DNA from: Dermacentor variabilis
Taxonomy: Eukaryota > Arthropoda > Arachnida > Ixodida > Ixodidae
Assembly: GCF_050947875.1 (NCBI RefSeq)
Contig: NC_134572.1
Coordinates: 122,321,105 to 122,385,104, forward strand
DNA length: 64,000 nucleotides
Direction: 5' to 3'
Shown here: positions 35,474-47,746 of the stretch, piece by piece
Position numbering within the stretch: position 1 is the first letter of the stretch
How the letters are laid out: every line of letters starts with the position of its first letter
Position numbers and translations under genes: made by a program
The notes under the pieces: model-generated
What the model was told of the DNA's origin: nothing
The model's input: the letters and a program-made list of their open reading frames with translations, nothing else
The model's database searches: none

Positions 35474-35640
35474 TCAAAATGCGGCTGCGGCCGCTGCATT
35501 TGATTGGGAGCGAAGTGCAAAAAGTGCTCCTGTGCTTAAGTTTCGGTGAAGCTTAATGAAACTCCTGCGGTCAAGGCTGATCAAGAGCCACGCACCACGG
35601 TGTGCCTCAATATCATATCGTAGTTTTTTAGCAAGTAATA
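35474..35640 (+). mobile_element. Diverged Ruka-like SINE body
   Basis: Phrase order matches the SINE bodies at 1.2 and 4.5 kb: ggccgctgcatttgattggg, agcgaagtgcaaaaagtgct, cctgtgcttaagtttcggtg, ctcctgcggtcaaggctgat and accacggtgtgcctcaatat. There are many substitutions, and the tRNA-like head is missing or unrecognisable. This is an old copy. Confidence 0.6.
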
Positions 35641-36324
35641 CATCAATATTTATTTGATTCAAGGCGTAAGCAGTAACGAGGTAACAATGCGCGATAAATT
35701 CCCCGTGACCAACGTTTCAAAGAGCCATTTTGGCCGGTGAAAAGCAAGCATGGGATTGTGGCCCCATTGTTAGAGCATTGCACTGCGTCGCTCTAAGGCA
35801 GATGTTCGATCCCACCGCATTTCACTCCCGCGTTTGTTTCGAGGTATCTAACAGAAAACGCGAAGCGTGCTGAGCGTACGTCAGCGCACCACAGTGTTGT
35901 CAGAGTGTGGAAGGACTCCCGCGACGTGCGCGCGCAGCTTTCAAGACGTCAAAATCAGCGCAATATAATACCCCGGTTTTACTGGTCAATTTAGTGTCTT
36001 GTTCAGCGAGTAAACCTGGCCGTTAGTGCCACTCGAATGCTGCCAAAAGCAAGGACTTGGTGACACATGCTGTGGGGTGCACTTGCCAGCGAATGCATTT
36101 GGTGAACTCACTTCGCTCCACTGAAGTGTGTAGCTATGATGCCATCACTTTAAGTTTAAATAAGCATGCTCGTTGCAGAGTGGACACTAAGACAAAAACG
36201 CTTTGCTTTTTGTAATTTCGAATGCTATGAGCATGCAAAAGAACCTTGAAAGGTTCATCTTCGGCACCGGTTCAATCTTCTGCCATTTTGACTACCTGTG
36301 TTTTTGATATGTTTCTTGCTTGTC
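35641..36324. other. Unassigned stretch
   Basis: No recognised motif or frame. Confidence 0.5.
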
Positions 36325-36660
36325 ATGCCTCGAGAGAGAGAGAGAGAGATAACATGAAGGCAAGAATGTTAACCAGTCATGAGTGCGGCTGGCTGCCCTA
36401 CGTTCGGGGAAGGGAGAATAGAAAGAAGGGAGAGAGGGGTTAGACAAACGGTGCACGGACAGCACTACAGAGTCAAAGGTGCTCGCAGAAGTCAGACGTT
36501 CTCAGAAAGCACAGAAGTGCCTTCACTGGCTTCTGAGCGGGTGATTGGTGAGGACGGTGTCCTAGTAAGTATCTGTTCACTCGAAGACACTCATCTAGTT
36601 TCCTGAATAGATCGTCTTTGTGCTTCCAACTGAGGGCAGTGGCACAATAGATGCTCAAAA
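36325..36660 (-). mobile_element. LINE 3' end, minus strand, with (GA)n tail
   Basis: The minus-strand frame 36473-36658 reads CATALSWKHKDDLFRKLDEC, LGHRPHQSPAQKPVKALLCF, LRTSDFCEHL then stop. It aligns with the end of the RNase H LINE at 59775-59830 (QKATKALLRYLKDTGLSQRL). Its 3' UTR contains a GTTAACCAG...GGCTGGCTGCCCTAC phrase, matching GTTAACCAG...GGTTGGCTACCCTAC at 59658-59690. It ends in a GA run at 36331-36349. Only the terminal part is present. Confidence 0.7.
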
Positions 36661-38039
36661 CAAACAGACATGTTAACGATATTCAGGTATTCATCATATT
36701 TGCAAGAAATGGTCTCGTAAATAACAGTTCTTTCTTATATAAAAAACGAACCGTTTCTAAAGCCCACAATGCACAGAATCATATCCAGCCATCTGACTTC
36801 ATTGTTCATCAAAGCCATCAATCTCTAATTACACTTCGTTTTCCCTTCAAGCACCACGGCGCCAAAATGACACTCAGCAAAGTGAAATGCCTTCACTCGA
36901 AGGCGTAACTAAAATTGCCCAACTGATTTAGGCATAAGTTTGCTATTATACTCGTATATACTAACAGAGCTAACGGTAAGTTTCCTGCTTTTAGTGTTCC
37001 TTCGTTAAAACAGCTCCTTGTGCGGCTGAAAATCCATAACTACTAATTTGATATGCATAAATTATGAGTAGCCGGAGATTGAATAATACCATCGACGTTG
37101 GCTGATTATGTAAACGAGTTCGCTTCAATAAATTAATAATGATCTTGAAGCCGTATACTCGTTTCTGCCAGTGACTACATTAGGTTGCGTTTGCAGTTTC
37201 ATTGCCTGATTTTCTACAAAGCGCAGTTAGCCAGCCCTTCTGTAGCAGCGGTGCAAGTGACTGCACTATCTCCGATACAAACCTATATTTATAAAAAAAG
37301 TTGTCGGCCTTTTCTTTCAAGTTCAACAAACTTGGTCATGTTTGGTGCAGTGGATGTCGAGGAAAACCATTTCTCTGTTGACATGTTTTTCGATAGGAGT
37401 CCCCTAGCTGAAGCTTGCGCATAAGACCTCTTTGAGCCGAAGTGCCAACAAGACTTGAAGGAAGGCTCCCTATTGCCAACCTCGACGCAATGCCACATTC
37501 TTTCTGCTTCCACTAACAGCAAACAATCAAACAGGACCGACTCAGGCGTACTTTCGCCTTACATTAGGATATTAGCTTAAAGAAGTTGAACAATAATTAA
37601 AGTGTTTCCGATTGTGAACATAGTGTTATGGTTCCCTCTAATGGAAATTTTATGCGTGGACGAAATCCGCAGACTAGCTAGACCAACCACGGAGGCTTTA
37701 CAAGATGGCGTATGTTAGCAGTAACAGTTCACATCTGGCTCCACACACAGTAAGGAAAAATTTTACTCGTCCTTTGCACTATGCTAGCTTCTTTAATTGC
37801 TCTAGGATTGTGTCGGGTGATTTCCTCAAGCATACTGCTGAACAAGTTAATGACGTTTTCACTCCGTGACCCAGGGTTGCCGCAAAGTGTACATTAAAAA
37901 CGCTAAGGCATACTCAAAGGTATCCCAGTAGCCGCCAAACGCGAAAACGTGTTCAGATAAATGTAGCGCAAAAATAGCCAGACGGTACTATAAATTTCTA
38001 TGGGCACCAGCCCTACTGAAATGTTTAATGCGATAGGCA
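36661..38039. other. Unassigned stretch
   Basis: AT-rich, with no recognised motif. Frames up to 85 codons only. Confidence 0.5.
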
Positions 38040-38139
38040 TGCTTTCCCTCCTTTGTTCATTTTGAGCCCAACTGCTCGTCCGTCCGTACGTGTGTCTGTC
38101 CCTCTGTCCGTCCACCCGCTCTTCCATGCTTTCATCTAT

Positions 38140-38365
38140 CCATGCGTAATTTCAGTCGTCATTCTAACTTCGCTATCCGGCACTTATCATGACGTCGTCG
38201 TCACGTTATCGTCGTCAGGGAGTCGTCGTCATGTCGTTGTTGTTATGCAATCATCTTCGTTTACTCGTCGTCATCCTATTGTCCTGATGCCGTCGTCGTC
38301 ATACCGCCTTCGTCGATAAATCGGTGCCATTCGTTGTTCGCCAGTTTATCGTCGTCAAAAATTGT
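38140..38365. repeat. Degenerate CGT-rich array
   Basis: Irregular repetition of CGTCGTC, GTCGTCAT and related trinucleotides. It is preceded by GTCCGTCCG runs at 38078-38115. The complementary-type array (ACG/ATG) lies at 39690-39900 in the opposite orientation. Open frames here are low-complexity Val/Ser/Arg. Confidence 0.7.
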
Positions 38366-39059
38366 CGTATTCCCGTCATGCTCACAGGTGACCTCGACAA
38401 GTGACTGTCATATAAAAATGGGACGATACCGGAGAAAGCGTATGTCCCGTATAGCTGAAGCAACGGAAGTTTCTTAATGACTAGTAGAGATCCTAAATAA
38501 ACCTGTCCTCAGCAATACGGTGTGCGGCTAGGTTGAGTTATAATTAGCACTACTATTGAAAATCACCATGAGTTGAGTATTACGCGATATTATTTTAGAT
38601 AGGCAAGAACATATAAAATACACCTAGTTGCCGTGCAATGTTTCTAGATCAGTCTTCTTTCAAGCCTGGCCAGACCAACTTTCGTGAGCTTTGGGACCAG
38701 AGGAACCACAGAAGCTGGAGTTCCCATGAATTTACCGCACTTCAGTTTGTCATCGCTACAGAGAAGGCACATTGTGCAAATGTCTTGCAGAAATATTCAC
38801 ATTTTGTTGCTTTTTTAGCTTCAGAACAGCTTGTATTCCTGGTGGCAAATGTGCCACTTCATGACATATCGGAGAAAACTCTGAATATTCTCACGTTTTT
38901 CCACGCTTGAGTGACTCTTGTGTCATAGTGACTTCTAGGTTCACAGGAACAGATGCCAGGCTCATACTGCTCGAGCTGCATATGTCTGAACAAAAAATAC
39001 TGCTGAAGTAAATGGAGCGTTCTTGTCTTACCCCTAACCGACTTCGATAGTAACCGTTA
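38366..39059. other. Spacer between arrays
   Basis: No recognised coding motif. The 90-codon frame at 38638-38910 has no family resemblance. Confidence 0.45.
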
Positions 39060-39280
39060 GTGTCAAGATATTGAGCTGTATGTGTTATCTGTTTGTAATT
39101 TCTCTTATTTTTAGTGTGGTTACGTCCATTCTTTCAGTATTTAATCTGTGAAGTCTTGTGTTCGATCGCAAGCTGTCACGCCACGTTTGTGACTGGGGTC
39201 AGCACTGTAGCTTTTTGTCTGTGGTCTCCTTTCCTTCTTTTGTTGTATGTAATAAATAAACTTTCTTTCATTCATTCATG
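39060..39280 (+). mobile_element. Probable LINE 3' UTR, plus strand
   Basis: It ends TGTAATAAATAAACTTTC followed by (TTCAT)n-type repetition at about 39264-39279. A near-terminal polyadenylation-like signal plus a short terminal repeat is the form seen for other LINE tails in this window. No coding sequence is attached. Confidence 0.4.
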
Positions 39281-39689
39281 AGCAAGGCAGAAAATTATGG
39301 TGTCGTTGTTACATCATTGAAACTATTGATGGAGCCTCACGCAATCTTGTTGCTTAACAATAACATTTCTAGGCAGGAACCCTAAGCCTAAGCAGGAAAC
39401 AACTGTTTTAACAAAATTGGCGGATACCGCGCGCTGCGAGAATCAGTTTTAGTGAAACTTTCAATAGTGTTGCTGAAGAGCGCTGTTCCTGCTTGGCGGC
39501 CATTTGCATGTAGAAGCCGCAGGACTCAGTTGGAGGCATTTTCACTGGGAATCCCCTTGCTAAACCTAAAGTGGTACTGCTAACTCAGGCACATGCTACG
39601 GATAATGACAAAGAAATTATAACGTTGGAATAGCCAAGACGGCGTGAAAATGACTGTGTGACAACGTCGGCAGCATGGCAGTGGCTCGG
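39281..39689. other. Unassigned stretch
   Basis: No recognised feature between the LINE tail and the ACG array. Confidence 0.5.
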
Positions 39690-39900
39690 GGACACTGGAA
39701 TCACTATGACAAAATGAGGACGACGGAATGAACACGAAGGCATGACGACGATATGATCATGGCAATGACGTGACGACGACCGAATGAAAAAGGCAATATG
39801 ATGATGACGTCATGTCGAGGACGAAACACCGATGATGCAGTGATGATGGCGGTATCACAACAACGGCGTCATGAAGGCGTGACGAAAGGCATATGCCACT
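39690..39900. repeat. Degenerate ACG/ATG-rich array
   Basis: Irregular GACGACG, ATGACGACG, ATGATGATG and related phrases with spacers such as GAATGAAC. It is in inverse orientation to the array at 38140-38365. Confidence 0.7.
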
Positions 39901-42341
39901 GCTGAAATGATGTCGATGGTGTGACAAGTTTAGTGAAACTGATTTTTTTTGTCCTTTCAACTACGCTTGATTACGAATGTTATAGGGCCCGCTCAGGGAA
40001 TCCAAATGGTTGTAGGCGTGCTGTTTCACTCGAAAAAATATTTTACGCGAAATCAAAGCTCCCAGCTTGATAAGTTTATCTGGGACTAAAATGCAAGTAA
40101 GCTGTAGTTAATCGAAATGTTCCTTTAGAATGTTTTTCTACAGCACTACCATAGTTACTGCCGCCGGCTTTGCAATGACGCAGCATTTTGCTACAGCAAG
40201 CGGCAACCGTCGCGCAGCTGTATGCTCTTACGCTGACGCAGCATTTGTGTGAAGAGCCAGATAATGCAGCAGGCAGTAGCCTCGTGTGTGCCGGTATGCA
40301 GTTGACAAGACGGTCTTCGAACAGCAAAGGCTTCAATGAAAGTCGTTATTTTTTTTTGTCTGGAGAACTATTAGGCTCACCGTGCACCTCGGACAAGTTG
40401 AACCATAAGCAGAAATAGGAGCCATTCCGCCTGTCTGTCCTAGTGGTGCAAAACGCGAGGTAAGAAGTTCTTCCCAATTATAATGTATGAAACGCACGGT
40501 ATTCGTTTTAGAGTCGTCACTAAATGTGCATGATGATGCTATTAGCCTGTTGTAGTATCAGGTAAGGCACAGATAATTTTTTTTTGATAGTGGAAGTCCA
40601 ATTAGTTCGAGCTGCGCTGCTACTAAGGTGGCTGCATTGCATGATGCAGCTGCACTGTATACAGGTTTTTTTAGGTGCACGAAACTTTTTAAAGATTGCC
40701 TATGGCAGACAGCACAATTTTAACTGTTAATCTAAATTACTCGATAAGGCCGCCATTACTTCTACGAGAAATTCAAAGGTTCAATTGAATAATGAACCTA
40801 ATTATTCTAATAAACGTTTTAATTACTTTAGGCCGCATATCTACGAATTATAGCCGCGGAGTTCGCATGGCGTATCCTCTTTGAAATAATTCTCTGGACA
40901 ACCCCAGTCCCGGGATATTAATATTCAAAACCCCCGGCGAAATGCATTGGTTTTCCGGTTACGATTGTGCTTCAATGCATAAAAGAGCAGTTTCGTAAAA
41001 GAGTATCTGCAACCTCAATGAATTTCGTCGGACACTTTGAAAATGAATGTGTGTGTTAGTTCTTCGTCGCAGTGCAGTTAGCCTCTCTAGGTCTACGTCG
41101 GATTGAGAGCGGTTCGCTATTGCCCATAGCCTAGACAATGAGAGAAGATTCATGCTTACTAAGTGATAAAGGAATGTCATTCATAGCATACAGCCTGTAA
41201 TAGCCGCCAAGATTAGAACGCGCAGCGACCTTACTTAGTTTGCTACTCGGTTTGCGCCTCTAATGCACACCTGTTCATAAGCGTCAGCCTTGATAGCTCA
41301 GATCAGGTGACTTCAGTTACATTGTTAAGTCTATCCGCTGGGGTAATTACTCGCTTACGAGCGGTTGTTAACTCCTAACACTTGTTAGCTTATTTTTACT
41401 ACTACTTTGCATTTAGGTTCCATGAATAAGATTGCGTGGTTTCTGGTGCATAAATAGTTGAACGTTGCTGCCCGTAAATGTCGCTTGCGTCTCACTTTGT
41501 CCTAGACTCCTTAGTGCCCTCCCGTTTGTCCTTCCATAAGTTTTTCTCTGTGTTTAGGATGATAGATATGCATGCCATATTATATGAAAGGTCTGTATAC
41601 ATATGGAGTAAAAGCTTGTACACAGTGCCAAATTTGAAAACTATACTTAAACCTACGCTTATTTTATAATAACAAAACTCAGAAGCAGGAAATAAACTTC
41701 ACTCCAAGTGTTTATTTTTTCACACCTCACCACAAAAGAAAACTTTCTCGTCAAAGGAAACACGTACTCCCATGCGATACTCCCAATGCGTATAAGCGAC
41801 GCCTTTTAGAGCATTTGTGGATGTTAGAATCCTTTAACTCTTGGACGCCAGATCTAGTGTTAAGGGTGGGTTCTAGGCGGCGTGGCGGTCCTTCCAAAAT
41901 GGCAGCAGATAAAGCAAGTAAATGTTCACTTTCTGAGCCCCTCCGTCTTCAGAAAGGAGACATCTCTAGTATGTCATGGTTGCTGTCTATCTTGTTTAAG
42001 TTGTATTTTTTTCCTGTTGCTATGATAATACATCGGTCATTATTCGTTCTCTTATTTTCTATAAGTATTCGTGTTTGGCAGTAGTGACGTGCGTAAAACA
42101 TCACCTGTTCTTCGCTATGCCAGAGATTCGTGCATACTACATTGAACTCCAACACCTGCGAACTCTTTTGACAATGCGGTTTCCACACTGCGGCGACTTC
42201 GACAATTGAGTTTTCGAGCTTTCTTGCCTCCCGTAATCGCGTTGTCAATGTGGGAAACCTAAAGGCCCATCTCCGCGAGGTCAGAAACCTTGTTAGTCTG
42301 CGGACCACAACCCAGCAATGCTGACTGGAGGGAAAATGCTG
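39901..42341. other. Unassigned stretch
   Basis: No motif is recognised in either strand. The segment 40665-40970 has the look of a dispersed repeat, but there is no second copy in this window to support it. Confidence 0.45.
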
Positions 42342-42950
42342 CTACCGGTTTGAAAGGAGGCAATCTGAAGGGAAGTGGTGCGGCGGTGGCGCACGACGCC
42401 ATGCCGTATGTTGAACTTCGATGATTGCGGTAGAAATTAGGCTAGCGTCGCCGATGAAGGAACGAAAGCAGCCGGAAATTTGTTTCATTAGGCCACGAGC
42501 GTGGAGTGCTAGCTGTGTCGCTGAGCACACGGCTGTTCGTAGTACTCTGTCGCGAATGGGGTCCCTCACTTGGCGCGCTGCGGTACCGTAGAAAGCCAGT
42601 CGTCCGATGAGCTTCCATTTCTGCTCGCCGTCGATTTGCGATAATGAATTTCTTGCACGACATGCTGACAGATTTACAGCATCCCAAGCAAATGGAGATG
42701 CAGCTTTACCGCAAACTTCGACTTTCTTGTTGACCTCTAATCGATGGAAGTAATCACCATAATTTCGCTGTGGTCTCCAATTGAAAAAACACAACGCAAA
42801 CCTATAAAGGGAAAAAGTTGACAGGAAAAATATTGTTTTCTGGTGCCAAGTGAATCCCGTACCTGATAGAACCAGTCGCAAGGCAGACGCTCTCATAAAC
42901 AAACGGCTATGAAATTTCTTTAATGTTTGCCGAAATTGTCTGGTTACCAT
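42342..42950 (-). CDS. Unrecognised 202-codon ORF
   Basis: This is the longest uninterrupted frame outside recognised mobile elements. Its ATG has a strong initiation context (CACCATGG). The N-terminal third is Phe/Leu-rich with a possible membrane segment at residues 40-58 (TIFFLSTFSLYRFALCFFN). The later part, from EVNKKVEVCGKAASPFAWDA to VLRTAVCSATQLALHARGLM, looks more like folded protein. Overlapping frames on both strands are also partly open, so low stop density may explain it. I do not recognise a family; it could be an exon, an old transposon remnant or chance. Codon evidence is insufficient to choose. Confidence 0.22.
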   Translation of the reverse strand: MVTRQFRQTLKKFHSRLFMRASALRLVLSGTGFTWHQKTIFFLSTFSLYRFALCFFNWRPQRNYGDYFHRLEVNKKVEVCGKAASPFAWDAVNLSACRARNSLSQIDGEQKWKLIGRLAFYGTAARQVRDPIRDRVLRTAVCSATQLALHARGLMKQISGCFRSFIGDASLISTAIIEVQHTAWRRAPPPHHFPSDCLLSNR

Positions 42951-44084
42951 GGTGTTGCTACGTATGTAACTGGCTGCGTATTCATTCTACTCCCCACATC
43001 ACATACTGCTGGCGACTTCATATATATCACTGTGTTGCTCTATGTTCTACTGTCGTAGAGCATAAAATAATAACTGCTTCAATGAAAATATGTAAGTAAA
43101 TGCTGGCGCCATGTACAGGTGCCGGCTACTCTTTCACTCCGAATTGCGAAAAATAAGCAATCTTCTGCGATCGCTGCAGCGAGGCGTGGTTACACAAACA
43201 CGCCTTCTCTGAAGCGCCTGCTCGTGCGAACGGATCGTGAGCGACAGTTCTTAATCAAAAATATTTTCAGGAATGTTATTAGATTATTCTAACTAGTACA
43301 ACCGAGAGGCAGCACCGCCTTTCGAAATAGAGTGGACGAATGCTATACAAAAAATTCCGGTGAATATCGCCGATACAGTGATGGTCAAACACAACGCTAG
43401 CTTTGTATTCTTTCTTGTTTTCTTTTTTTTTTTGAGTTTGTTGGAATTCTGTAGCGTTGGATTTTTTTTTTTTTTTTTGCAAATAACGAAAACAACGATG
43501 GAAGTACAAGGGCGCTACACATCTGACAATATAGCGCATGACGCACAAAATCGCCTAATATAACGCCTAAAATCCAGCACACGTCCCCACCATATGCTCG
43601 CCACGTGGATGAAGGACCGCAGATTATACACTGCCTCTGAGACCTGGGCGCCTTACTCGCGGAGAGACCGAAGTAGGAGGACGCTTCAATTTCTGGGGTT
43701 GAAAGCCAAAGAAGCTACTCTGTAATCAAAGAACTATTCGCCACAAGGCGTGCGTTTCTTGCAGTTAGAATTTAGGCGACGCTTATTGTTTAATTTCGAA
43801 GTTCTGCATAAAAACAGAGAGGGTCAATGTTACGAAAGTGTAGAGGTTCACCTGAAGGCTACTTGAGCTGAGCTGAGTGTAGTACGTGGAGTGCACCCCC
43901 GCATCTTAGCGTTCGCGATCAGCAGCCATCCAGCCAGCCATGTTGTAATTAGGACTCGGATCGTCGCGCAGGCGCTAACGCTTTATACGTAGTGTGCTAT
44001 TCCCTTCGAGCGCGAGTCAAGTAATGAAACGCTGGCAGCATTCGAGGTTCCCGTGTAGATCTTACAGATTCCCCCATTCCGAAA
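42951..44084. other. Unassigned stretch
   Basis: Contains a T-rich tract at about 43420-43480. No recognised coding or repeat element. Confidence 0.5.
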
Positions 44085-44205
44085 ATTACACATCCGGAAC
44101 GCATCACGTTCCCGTCCCAATGCGGCAGCTACGGTGGGTAACCTAACCTGCGACCTCGTGCTCTGTTGCGCAGCGCCATACCCGCTGAATGACACTGATG
44201 TGTCG
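44085..44205 (-). mobile_element. Diverged tRNA-like SINE head, minus strand
   Basis: On the minus strand the order ATTCAGCGGGTATGGCGCTG, then AGAGCACGAGGTCGCAGGTT matches the SINE head order (GTGGCTATGGTGTTGGGCTG, GAGCACGATGTCGCGGGATC) with many changes. The B-box region is degraded. The body is not convincingly Ruka-like. Confidence 0.4.
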
Positions 44206-47016
44206 GAGCGGATTGAGGTATCAACCTAACGTAATAGTTCCCTATACGTAACTTGTACTTTATCTGAAGATGTCACGAATTAGGCAGGTGAAGGGCTAGA
44301 AAACTCTACCCAGGCTTGCACGACCTCTGCAGCCTCAGGACTCGCATACGCTGCGAAAGTGAAGGCCTCGAAAAGAAGAAAGCAATTAATGGAGGCAGTT
44401 ACAACGACAGAGAAAAAAAAATGCGCCCCATCGATATAAACATTACAGATGTTCCACAAGTATTCGGGAAAGCGTCACAGGAGCTATTCCTGTGTTGCTT
44501 CTGTTCTTTACATTCGTTTACCCTGGTACAAGTAAGATAGCGCTCCGCGCACATTTACCGAATAAATTGAAGCCGTGCGTGGTGTATCTTATTTATGTTT
44601 ATGATAGGTAGCAGTGTAAAGCGCGAAACGTGCTTAAAGCAAAGAAAGCGTATGACATAAGCATTTGCGCGACACGCCTCCTTACCCTAGTTCTTCTCGA
44701 CAACTTACGGCCACAGCAGAAAATGAAAGATCCTAATATAAATTTGATTGGTAAATAAACGTATTATAACAGTCGCTGCGAGTGCGCGGAATTTTAAAGA
44801 CGTCTGTTTTTAATATTGATTATGTTCCTTTTTTTGTGTGTGAAATCCTGGTCATCTTTTCGCACATGTCACTGACTGTCTGACAACACTTCTGGTTTAT
44901 TCAACGTTTAGAACATCACACAAAGGAATGACAGACTTCTGTCAGCTAGCATTTCATTGTTAACATGATGGTGACAATGCGCTTGATTTAGGTTGTTGAA
45001 TGTTGTCCTTAATTTCAATAAAATTATGGCTTTTTCCGTCCCAAAGCACTACATTTACTACGAAGGGATGGCCGTTGTGGGAACCTTCGTATTATTTTCG
45101 ATCACCTGTGTTTCTTCAATACCCGTCTAAATCGAAGTATACGAGCACTTCTGCCTTCTGCATCGATAGGAATGCTGCAACTGGTAATCAAACCTGCCTC
45201 CTCGTTCTCAGCAGCATATCTCAAAATCCATCGCGGCCGGTTCCATTGCTGTGCTTTACATACTTCACAAACACTAAACACGTTGCAATATTTCTAATGC
45301 CTGGAAGAAATGAACCAGAATGAAATGCGTCAATGTTTCTACGTTTTGTCATTTCGGCACGCGTAAAAGCGTCTCACACGATTCATCGCGTCGGCATGAA
45401 AGCAAATGGTCCCGCTTAAGTTTTTCCTCAGTAGCTTCACGTCCAAGTCAACTGTCTTATGTTTCCACAACTTGTTGGAATTATAATTATCGATTTCACA
45501 CCAAACGCACTAGAGAACTTCCTAGAGCAAAAGTTTGCGTCAAATCGCACTGGCACAGCATAGTATACCTGCAATGCCCGCATTGAGGTCTTTCTGTATT
45601 TCGGCTAAATTTACACGGCCTCCAAGTACTAGAAAGTGCTGTTTCTCGCATGCGCATGTGCGTGTGTTCGTGTTGAAAACAGCAAGACTCCCTTGTACAG
45701 CACGCGCTCGTAATATGTAGTGATTTCTGACGATTTTTGTTTCCTTTAAACGTACAGGACACATCAAGCGCCCCTTTTTGTTATCTTTATATACGTACCC
45801 ACGCACCAAAGGAGGAATGCTCTCTAATATCATAGTGGGTAAGGCATGTACAAGAGACGATTACATCGGAAAGGTACTAAACCTAAGCACTTTTGAAATT
45901 AACAGGAACATTCAATAGGATGCAAAACACATTCCTGTTATTTTCCAGCTGTTCACTAAGGAAAATAAGTGAGAGCAGCGCATGCAGATGAAAATTCTCC
46001 ATAAGATCTAACAAAATGAAGAAAGAAATCAGGCCCACTGAGCCCAACTTTTAGTATGCTAAACATCATTCCTCAGCGCAATAGACACCAACGCGCCCTT
46101 GAATGTCAACCTGATGTTGCTGCAGAAGAGACTCGCTGCTGGATAATTCCAAATTATATTAGTAGGGCTACGGCAATTTTTATATTTAAACATGTACTTA
46201 CGTGCAGATCAACGCGCACGCAGCAAATATTGCATTTTTGGTTCCCTTTCTTGTTGTTCTTTTGGGGGCGGGATGTATTTTGTGCAGGATCAAATGTACA
46301 CTGAACGAGGTTTCAATCTACCTCCAATCCTTCAAACATGCACGTAAACGGCAGTCTATAGCTTTGACTATGAGTTTGTGTGCTGCCCCAGTCATTCATC
46401 TGAATTCGTCATAATACCAATTACACTGCGACCAACGATTTTAAGACTTCTCTTCACTAGTATTCACCACTTTTGTTTCACTGCGTTTTTGAAAGGCAAC
46501 TTGCGATGTACAGTGATCCATAATCGACCAGCAAATAATAATAATAGTGGAATGTGCACGTAATTTATGCCTAAAAACAAGCTCTCAAGAACACGAAACT
46601 TTGAAGGACATATATTTAGGTTAACCCAGTTTTATTTCTGTTACAATACTGAGGAAAGCTTCATTTTTGTTTTACCAACCTTTCTCCTCCTAAGATTCTG
46701 AAGTTGAAGCTGATCTTTCAATAATATTGGGGACAGGTATCATAGGCGGTTCATCCTCCCAGCGTTTATACTCAGGCAAGTGAAGGTCTATGCCTAACGC
46801 TTCCTGGTATAGATGACTAACAGGTAAGGGCGTGAGTAGTATTGTTAAAGAACTAGTATCACCGTGATATCGGATTGTTGCAGATGCTGCATTTGAGAGT
46901 GCTAGACAACTTTGCGAAGGTGCTACGCTTCAAGCACGTTCTACACGCTTTTTTTTGTTTCAACATTTCGCCTAATCCACCCAGCCGCACTGATATGAGG
47001 GCCGGCTTCGTTGGAA
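44206..47016. other. Unassigned stretch
   Basis: About 2.8 kb with no recognised motif. Frames of up to 107 codons (plus, 45000-45323) lack family resemblance. Confidence 0.5.
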
Positions 47017-47020
47017 TTAA

Positions 47021-47742
47021 GAGGAAGCTTTAGCTCGGGTGCTCCTATCTAAATACACGTAAATAGAGAATTCGTTTTTGTCGGCAAACAGTGCATGAAA
47101 TTTGACAAGATTTGTTGCATTTAAAAGAAAATTTTAAATTCTAGTGACTGCTGGTTCTGAATTTTTCATTTAAGTCGTCAATTTTCTATGAAAAATTGGC
47201 AAATATCGCAAATTTTCAGAAAACAAAACTATCAAGTTTACAACTTTGTAACTCAGCAACAAAAAGTGATATCACAATTCTGTCAATTGCATCTAAAAGT
47301 ACACATAAAGCGGACAAAATTGATATGTTACACATGAATCGAAAAAAAAAATGGTAATGTGGAAATACAGCTTTTGTAGAACCCTTGTACCCAACGAATT
47401 CACGTAACATATAAAATGACACACCAAGTTTGTCCACTTTGAATGATCTAGTGGATGTCGTTTACATAATCGCGATATCTGTTCTTGATGCACAGCCATT
47501 AATTTCCAAGCTTCGTGCTTCTATATTTCGCTAACTTTCAAGCTTTTAAAAATCTTTTTACCAAAATTGAGGCTCTAAATCGAAATTCCGCTTCCAACAC
47601 TGACTATAATTTAATTTTCTCTCTCAAATGCAACAGACCTAATTAAGATCGGTTCAGGAGTTATCTCAGAAAAAAACGTTTTTGCGTATTACATGTATTT
47701 GAATAGGCCGCGTTGCTGTTGAGCCCGAGCTAAAACTTCCTT
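47021..47742. mobile_element. TTAA-flanked MITE
   Basis: TTAA occurs at 47017-47020 and 47743-47746. The ends are inverted repeats: GAGGAAGCTTTAGCTCGGG on the left, and AAGGAAGTTTTAGCTCGGG reading inward from the right (17 of 19 match). Weaker subterminal similarity follows (AAATACACGTAA versus AAATACATGTAA). The interior is AT-rich and non-coding. TTAA duplications point to a piggyBac-type transposase acting in trans, although the terminal bases are not the usual CCY. Confidence 0.75.
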
Positions 47743-47746
47743 TTAA

